Below, piece after piece: positions 7,952-12,329 of a stretch of DNA of 12,329 bases. Position numbers and translations under genes: made by a program. The stretch lies in assembly GCA_003024985.2 (NCBI GenBank), contig PXIH01S0000006.1; one strand, written 5' to 3'. Under the pieces are notes generated by a model that worked only from the letters and a program-made list of their open reading frames with translations, was not told the DNA's origin and ran no database searches. This DNA is from Euperipatoides rowelli. Taxonomy: Eukaryota > Onychophora > Udeonychophora > Euonychophora > Peripatopsidae. Every line of letters begins with the position of its first letter. Positions within the stretch are counted from its first letter, which is position 1.

Positions 7952-8359
7952 GTTAATTTTCTGGTAAATTAAAGACGTTTTATTCAGAAGATCGCACATT
8001 TTTAAAATTGCAACTTACCCAAAAAACCTGACTTCATCTAGAAAAATGGATGTCATATTCGTGTTCTGGGGTGCAGAAAAGTATTAAATCAATTTAGACA
8101 ATTTGCAAAAAATATTTTTTTGATTATATATAATGAGCTTAAAGAATCAAATCGTCAAGTGTCAAATATTATTTTTAATAATTGGAAGCAAAACACCAAA
8201 GAGACGATGTACATTTAATGATTCTTGCTCATAATTTATTACTAGTAGAAACACCGTCGAAATCAACAGGAATTTTTTTTTTGGGTAAAGAATGTTGTTT
8301 CATGTTTGGAACTATGCTAAACATTCCCTTGTTATTTGCTCCCATCCCCTTATCGCCCC
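7952..8359. other. Intergenic DNA after the pseudogene, no gene seen
   Basis: AT-rich sequence with no coding region that I recognise. It runs into the duplicated block starting at 8362. It may include the 3' flank of the element that carried the pseudogene; no terminal repeat was found. Confidence 0.45.
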
Positions 8360-8361
8360 CA

Positions 8362-8404
8362 AAAATAGCCACGTCTATTTTCATTGTCTACACTATTTAA
8401 CCTA
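8362..8404 (+). repeat. 43-bp direct repeat, copy 1
   Basis: This block, with core GTCTATTTTCATTGTCTACA, recurs at 8574-8616 with about 38 of 43 bases equal. Both copies continue into similar AT-rich sequence. The region is probably one repeat family with an internal duplication of about 212 bases. Open frames that cross it (for example 8182-8400) are not supported as genes. Confidence 0.6.
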
Positions 8405-8460
8405 CCCACATGCCAAATTTCACATTTGTGTAATGTTGTCAAAAATGACGGAATTCATTT

Positions 8461-8470
8461 GGGGGCCCCC
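8461..8470. repeat. GGGGGCCCCC palindrome in a G+C-rich patch
   Basis: A ten-base perfect G/C palindrome lies between the two copies of the 43-bp repeat. It is followed by TAGTGCCCCCATGTGACC and CTAGGACCTTGACCTTTT. The CCTTGACCTTT phrase resembles a type of repeat I associate with molluscs and related groups, which is only a weak hint about the organism. Confidence 0.4.
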
Positions 8471-8573
8471 TAGTGCCCCCATGTGACCACCTAGGACCTT
8501 GACCTTTTACATACATATTCCAGACCTCTAGGGACAAAAATTTCAAATTTCAACTTAATCAGAGCATTTTAAA

Positions 8574-8616
8574 AAATGGCCAAGTCTATTTTCAGTGTCT
8601 ACACTATGGAACCTAA
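8574..8616 (+). repeat. 43-bp direct repeat, copy 2
   Basis: Matches 8362-8404 at about 38 of 43 positions; see that entry. It goes on into sequence that ends with CCACAAAGGGTTAA at 8895-8908. Confidence 0.6.
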
Positions 8617-8902
8617 CCAGAAACTTGACACAAAAAAATCGCAAGTCAATTGGACAAACCATTGCGGAGAAAATTCAATTTAAAGAGTTTGGAATGATGG
8701 AAAATTTGTTTTTTAATATATTTTTTATAAAAAAAAAAACATTCAATATAATAATGAGTTTTTCACACATTCGTGCGCAAATTTTTTTTGGTAATCTACA
8801 CCCTTCCTTCCATTGACAAAAATTGTCCTGTTTTATAATTTTAAATTTATGTGATCCCTATAATGGTGACATTTCTGAAAATTTTTGACTTGGAACCACA
8901 AA

Positions 8903-8963
8903 GGGTTAAACTCTTTCAACAATTAACCCGCATAATGCGGACCCATATATTTTAAAATATATG
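8903..8963. repeat. Cluster of palindromes at TTAA sites
   Basis: Three symmetric structures lie in 61 bases: GGGTTAA (8903-8909) with TTAACCC (8923-8929); CCGCAT (8928-8933) with ATGCGG (8935-8940) across one base; and a perfect 20-base A/T palindrome (8944-8963). Sequence to the left ends CCACAAAGGG-TTAA, and sequence to the right starts TTAA-CCCGCATAATGCGG. Both look like ends of TTAA-targeted (piggyBac-type) small elements meeting near one spot, but I found no matching opposite end for either one in the window. Confidence 0.45.
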
Positions 8964-9617
8964 CACATTGGAAATTGACCGAATCACCATGTTTTCATTC
9001 ATACTTCATTATCACATCTATGTTTCACTAGACTAGATGATGGTATTTTTTGGTAAGAAAAAGACAATAAGTCATTTTCCCTTTGCCTCATTCTATGATA
9101 TTTTACTTTCATTTTTGAAAACAAGATAAAAAAAGTAGGAAAATGACAACATCTGAGTGTTTAAAGAGAATAGTATGTCAATAGTTTGGACATATGAATT
9201 TTATTCTTTTCCATCTCTAATGGGACTTGTATAGAGTAGGTAACACTAGACCTATTAAGTGAAATTGTCTATGAAACGATTACCTCAATTGTGTTCAAAT
9301 AAAATTATGATTCTCTAACACATAAATCAATTACAAATGAGTTAACTGATCTACATTATGCTAAAAATAATATATTTAAGAACATTTGCATCCAGGAAAC
9401 TGTGAAGAGACACGAGCATTGTGTGTGAATTATAGAAATGACCAGGGGGGGGGGGGGTAATACCACTGACTTAAAAATATCTTAACCGATTCCAGAAGAA
9501 AAGAATAAATATTTTTAATGGTTTAAAAATATTTGAGTCTATTATTATTCAAGAAATTTTAATAATGCTGAACTTAATGACCTTAGAAGAGCTAGCAATT
9601 AAACAAATTACAAAATA
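8964..9617. other. AT-rich intergenic DNA, no gene seen
   Basis: It contains an inverted pair GTCATTTTCC (9071-9080) and GGAAAATGAC (9138-9147), and a run of 13 G at 9445-9457. No coding region is supported. Confidence 0.5.
9445..9457 (+). repeat. Homopolymer of 13 G
   Basis: A G13 run in otherwise AT-rich DNA, similar to the G10 run at 315-324 and the G12 run at 10911-10922. Run length may be uncertain because of sequencing error. On this strand they are all G, never C. Confidence 0.6.
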
Positions 9618-9749
9618 CATGTATGCAGTGTTGGCATGCTTAGCCGGCTATCTGGCGATCACCAAGGGCTCTTGGCTAATGAAAGCCCCTAGAGAGAATA
9701 AGGAACATGGTCGTGGATAAGCAATTGACAGGCTACATTCGCTCAAGCT

Positions 9750-9850
9750 GAATGTACATACAGCAATGTAAGCTTCTCTCTCTCCCTATACACTACAGTC
9801 AGAATGTACACACAGCAATGTAAGCTTGTTCTCTCCCTATACACTAGTCA
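9750..9850 (+). repeat. Tandem duplication, two copies of about 50 bp
   Basis: Copy 1 (9750-9801) and copy 2 (9802-9850) both run GAATGTACAYACAGCAATGT, AAGCTT, a CT-rich patch, CCCTATACACTA, then GTCA. A third copy appears to start at 9851 (AAATGTA) but stops at once. Copy 1 is preceded by TACATTC (9734-9740), which can pair with GAATGTA (9750-9756). Confidence 0.7.
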
Positions 9851-9866
9851 AAATGTAGTGTATAGG
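9836..9866. repeat. 11-bp hairpin at the end of the tandem repeat
   Basis: CCTATACACTA (9836-9846) is exactly complementary to TAGTGTATAGG (9856-9866) with a nine-base loop. The right arm is an inverted copy of the repeat-unit end, so the tandem array is closed by an inversion of part of its own unit. Confidence 0.65.
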
Positions 9867-10760
9867 AAATAATAAATTATACTTTTTAATTCCAATTCAA
9901 TTGTAAAGTATTTGCACACACCTTTTCAATGTTTGATTTTTAGGACAATATATCCTGTTAGGCTTATTTTTTTAGGGGCTTACATCTTAATCACTATCAG
10001 GGAACTGCCCCTGAACCCCACTGATGGGTTAGACTCCTAGCCCCACTGTCTATTTTTCAAGTTTTACTAATTCAGATTTTTTTTAAATTGACAGGTCGGG
10101 GGATGAGGCCCTCCATTTTTTTTAACCCAATGGCCAAACATATAATCATGCCGACACTGAACACATGGAGTGTTCAAAATAGTTGATGGTAACAATATCC
10201 ACTAATTTGGAAGCTTTTAGTTAGCATTTCAAGTCCATATTTCCAATCGATCTCCATACATTTTTGATGGTGGAACCCTGAAAAACAATTTGTAATCAAC
10301 TAAAATTTACTCTCCCACCTCTTCCCTCATGACATAGCCTACTCCCTAATGTTTCCCACCATCCCTTTTATGACACATTTGTTTCCCATCAAGTTTGACA
10401 GCAAATAGTTAAACTGTTTCTAAATAAAAAATTATAATACAACTCACTTAAAGGTTTCGAAACCTGAATTCACCACAAATCCCTAAATTCTGAAAATTAA
10501 AATCACTGTTGTACATTTCCAGTCAATGAATATGAAATGGTTTCATGCTTTGTTTTTTGAGAGCTCTATAATTTAGTTGATCAGTGATTTTAGTTATTTC
10601 CTTTTACAATTAATGCTGCCTTTTTTTATGAACTAAATTAGTTTCTTTGAAAATTTATTTTGTATTTTTATTTATACAATCAAACAATTTTGAATTTCCT
10701 ATCTGATTTTTTATACATTTCATATTTTTTTTTGTAAGATAATTTAATTATTACCTGCAG

Positions 10761-10796
10761 AAACAATCCATACAGTAAAAAAAAACAATCCATACA
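10761..10796 (+). repeat. 22-base spaced tandem duplication
   Basis: AAACAATCCATACA occurs at 10761-10774 and again at 10783-10796, separated by GTAAAAAA. Confidence 0.6.
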
Positions 10797-10910
10797 TTTA
10801 TTTAGCCTAGTTTAATTCCATTTTTTATTTATTGGCTTTAAATAAAAAATTAAGTTATATAAACTTAAATGAGCAATAAACTATCCCCAGGGATGTCTCT
10901 TAAAGGTGAA

Positions 10911-10922
10911 GGGGGGGGGGGG
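10911..10922 (+). repeat. Homopolymer of 12 G
   Basis: A G12 run after AGGTGAA, followed by GATGAGCTCTGAG. Like the other G runs, its exact length should be treated with caution. Confidence 0.6.
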
Positions 10923-11204
10923 ATGAGCTCTGAGAGGCTCGAGCTCTCCAAATTTCCTCAGTCTCACCCCCATTTTCCATTGGAAAAAAAAACAAAAATA
11001 AAAAAGTTATTTGTTTATGTACTAATAACTTATTATTAATATTTTTATTTTTAAAAGTAAATCCTTTAATAATACACATTTATACAACTACAGTATCTGC
11101 TCTTTTTGCTATAAAAAATAGTGGACAGGTAATAACATGAACTAGGCCTATTGTACCTTGTAATGATGATGAGTCCAATGAGGGAAAGATAAAAAATGAT
11201 GTGA

Positions 11205-11227
11205 GCTTTTAATTTAATATTAAAAGC
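11205..11227. repeat. 9-bp hairpin
   Basis: GCTTTTAAT (11205-11213) and ATTAAAAGC (11219-11227) pair across a five-base loop. Confidence 0.5.
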
Positions 11228-11491
11228 ATTTGTGCTGTGTCAAATGTAGGCTACCTGTATTTTATTGGGGGAAAAATTAAAACTTTTTATATTAGAAATT
11301 AATCATTTACTTGGCAAAAATGGTAACTTTTCTGATAATAATTATTAAAAATAACATCATATTACATTGGGTTTGTTTATAACTAAAACCAAAGACCCCT
11401 TAATCCATATTTCTTCATTTAAAAATAAAAAAAGACAATTTATTTTATTTATAACATCTACAAGGATAAAAACTCATTTAAAACATACAAG

Positions 11492-11532
11492 CAGTGTTGC
11501 CATTTTTAGGGTATTACCCTGTTTTAGGGTAA
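11492..11532. repeat. CAGTGTTGCC followed by AGGGTA hairpin repeats
   Basis: CAGTGTTGCC at 11492 resembles the first bases of many hAT-type terminal repeats. It is followed by TTACCCT (11514-11520), which is complementary to AGGGTAA (11526-11532), and by further AGGGT copies up to about 11550. No opposite end was found in the window, so this could be a solo end or chance. Confidence 0.3.
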
Positions 11533-11764
11533 AATGATGGTCTGTTAGGGTGCATTTAGGATAATGAAGTAGTGTCCAGAAGGCTGTGGGAAATAGGCTT
11601 GAAGATTGATTGTAAACATTATAATAAACTTCAAAGATTCAGCACTTGATGGTAAATTTGAATGTGTAGGCTACAGGGGAAAAACTTAAATTTCACCAGT
11701 TTGGTATTACCGTATATAGATTCTTGAATAAAATAATGCAGTACCTGGAATAGGATGGGGATCA

Positions 11765-11970
11765 AAGTAACTTGTCCTCCGCAGTTGTTGTTATCCTTGG
11801 TGGAGCCCTTATTATGTGATTCATATGTCTCGACAAGTCTTCTTGGATAAATTCTGCACATTTCATTTGGCGTGCAATTTCTCTATTACTAAGTCCAGCA
11901 TAATAATTCCCTTATGAACGTCAGTAAACTGCTTAAATATTTTTGCAGCAATATTATTAAAGACAATTTG
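11765..11970 (-). pseudogene. Tc1/mariner-like transposase, N-terminal DNA-binding remnant
   Basis: On the minus strand, 11928 to about 11908 reads FTDVHKGII. After a shift of frame near 11905-11910, 11895 down to 11765 reads GLSNREIARQMKC, then a helical stretch ending in HIIRAPPRITTTAEDKLL, then a TGA at 11764-11762. The order 'start helix with KG-I-I, then GLS-x-REIA, then x-R-P-P-R-x-TT-x-x-ED-x-L-L' matches the paired-like helix-turn-helix region and the GRPR/AT-hook-like linker of Tc1/mariner transposases. In the working family the linker normally reads GRP(R/P)-x-TT-x-x-(E/Q)D. Open sequence also continues upstream of FTDVHKGII to about 11970 without an obvious start. The catalytic DDE domain is not visible to the left in the next 500 bases. 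It is a dead fragment with at least one frameshift and one stop. Confidence 0.5.
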
Positions 11971-12216
11971 AAAAAAAAGTGAAGAAAAATCCATAAAAAA
12001 ACTTCTAATAGGGTTCAGTAATATGGTTGTAGAATCTATAATTCTTAGGTATTTTACATGAACGGAAGCTCATTTTAAAGATGAGGATTTTTGAATACAA
12101 AAAAAAAAAAAATGATGTAGCCTATTGAATATTAAGAATATTATAGAATTAAAAAAATGTACAGAGTTAGGCTATCACTTTACAAGCATAATAAAAGTGT
12201 GTGCTCTACAGTATAA
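11971..12216. other. AT-rich intergenic DNA
   Basis: A-rich stretches (for example 12099-12112) and two TAGGCTA-type words at 12118 and 12168. No gene is seen. Confidence 0.45.
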
Positions 12217-12329
12217 CCAGGGGCGGACTAAGGCCTAGGCAACCTAGGCACGTGCCTAGGGCCCGTAATTTTTGGGGCCCGAAAATTAGGTTTTTAATTT
12301 TTTAATTTTTATAATTAATTTTTATTTTT
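12217..12329 (+). mobile_element. hAT-like element end, truncated by the window edge
   Basis: CCAGGGGCGGACTAAGGCC begins a sudden G+C-rich patch. CAGGGGCGGA-type starts are typical of many hAT transposons and their MITEs. It is followed by an 18-base perfect palindrome (12243-12260, CCTAGGCACGTGCCTAGG) and by GGGCCCG repeated at 12260 and 12276. The sequence then becomes AT-rich and runs off the window, so the other end and target duplication cannot be seen. Confidence 0.4.

Larger units (their letters stand above)
9618..10168. mobile_element. Possible non-autonomous DNA transposon with 21-bp inverted ends
   Basis: The left edge (9618-9638) and the reverse complement of the right edge (10148-10168) agree at 18 of 21 positions; the core is CAGTGTTGGCATG against CAGTGTCGGCATG. 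A CAGTGTTG-type end is seen in many hAT-like elements. The element would be 551 bp, with no protein, and holds a 50-bp tandem duplication and hairpins. No convincing 8-bp target duplication was found, neither outside the full 21-bp ends nor outside the shorter CAGTG ends, so the class assignment is weak and the element may be old. Confidence 0.4.
10169..11491. other. AT-rich intergenic DNA with small repeats, no gene seen
   Basis: No reading frame with recognisable motifs is present. Structures noted: a 22-base spaced duplication (AAACAATCCATACA at 10761 and 10783), a G12 run (10911-10922) followed by a GAGCTC-rich patch, and a hairpin at 11205-11227. TAGGCTA-type words are common again from 10335 onward. 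Confidence 0.5.

Noticed and set aside
8182-8816. Three open frames on the plus strand (8182-8400, 8292-8486, 8595-8816)
   Set aside because: They lie in or across the duplicated 43-bp repeat, overlap each other in different frames and show no protein motif.
11631-11861. 76-codon open frame on the minus strand
   Set aside because: It overlaps the Tc1/mariner-like remnant in another frame; the neighbouring frame carries REIARQM and PPRITTTAED, so this one is a shadow.
1-12329. CRISPR arrays, rRNA genes, bacterial promoters and terminators
   Set aside because: No regularly spaced identical repeats, no rRNA-like conserved sequence, and the coding remnants and composition are those of an animal nuclear genome.

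Overview
This looks like a stretch of nuclear DNA from an animal, most likely an invertebrate. It is very AT-rich, full of A/T runs, and has no bacterial-style gene packing, ribosome binding sites or operons. The strongest coding signal belongs to a protein family that I recall as an uncharacterised, often multi-copy family in arthropods and other invertebrates. I cannot name the species. I see no intact gene, no rRNA, tRNA or CRISPR array. The window reads as a graveyard of mobile and repeated sequences in intergenic DNA.

Left part (1-1300): a diverged short repeat cluster (134-350), then a possible small piggyBac-type relic (486-1156) built around the inverted motif GGGTCTG/CAGACCC. It contains a minus-strand acidic peptide start that could be a transposase N-terminus. 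A clean 14-bp hairpin follows at 1242-1274. From 1275 to 3230 the DNA is AT-rich with inverted and direct repeats only. At 3234-3518 (minus) there is a remnant of a non-LTR retrotransposon reverse transcriptase C-terminal region. An unidentified degenerate reading frame lies at 3758-3985 (minus). A GTCCC-rich repeat sits at 4638-4735.

Centre (6000-7950): a near-perfect 33-bp-arm palindrome (6012-6083) stands 120 bp before the start of a 1.67-kb intronless pseudogene (6203-7869, plus). This pseudogene is clearly richer in G+C than its surroundings. It can be read almost end to end across four in-frame stops and three frameshifts, and is followed by an AATAAA signal at 7946. It has several CxxC pairs and long conserved-looking blocks, but one zinc-ligand cysteine is replaced by tyrosine. 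It is dead in this copy.

Right part (8000-12329): a duplicated 43-bp block (8362-8616), a cluster of palindromes next to TTAA sites (8903-8963), a possible 551-bp inverted-repeat element (9618-10168) with a 50-bp tandem duplication inside, a Tc1/mariner-like transposase N-terminal remnant (11765-11970, minus), and a hAT-like terminus running off the right edge (12217-12329).

Two short words, TAGGCTA/TAGGCCTA and TACAGTA, are strongly over-represented. The first is absent from about 5.9 kb in the middle (4402-10334), which hints that the centre has a different history from the flanks. No set of genes works together here. The nearest thing to an undescribed system is the pseudogene family together with its upstream palindrome.
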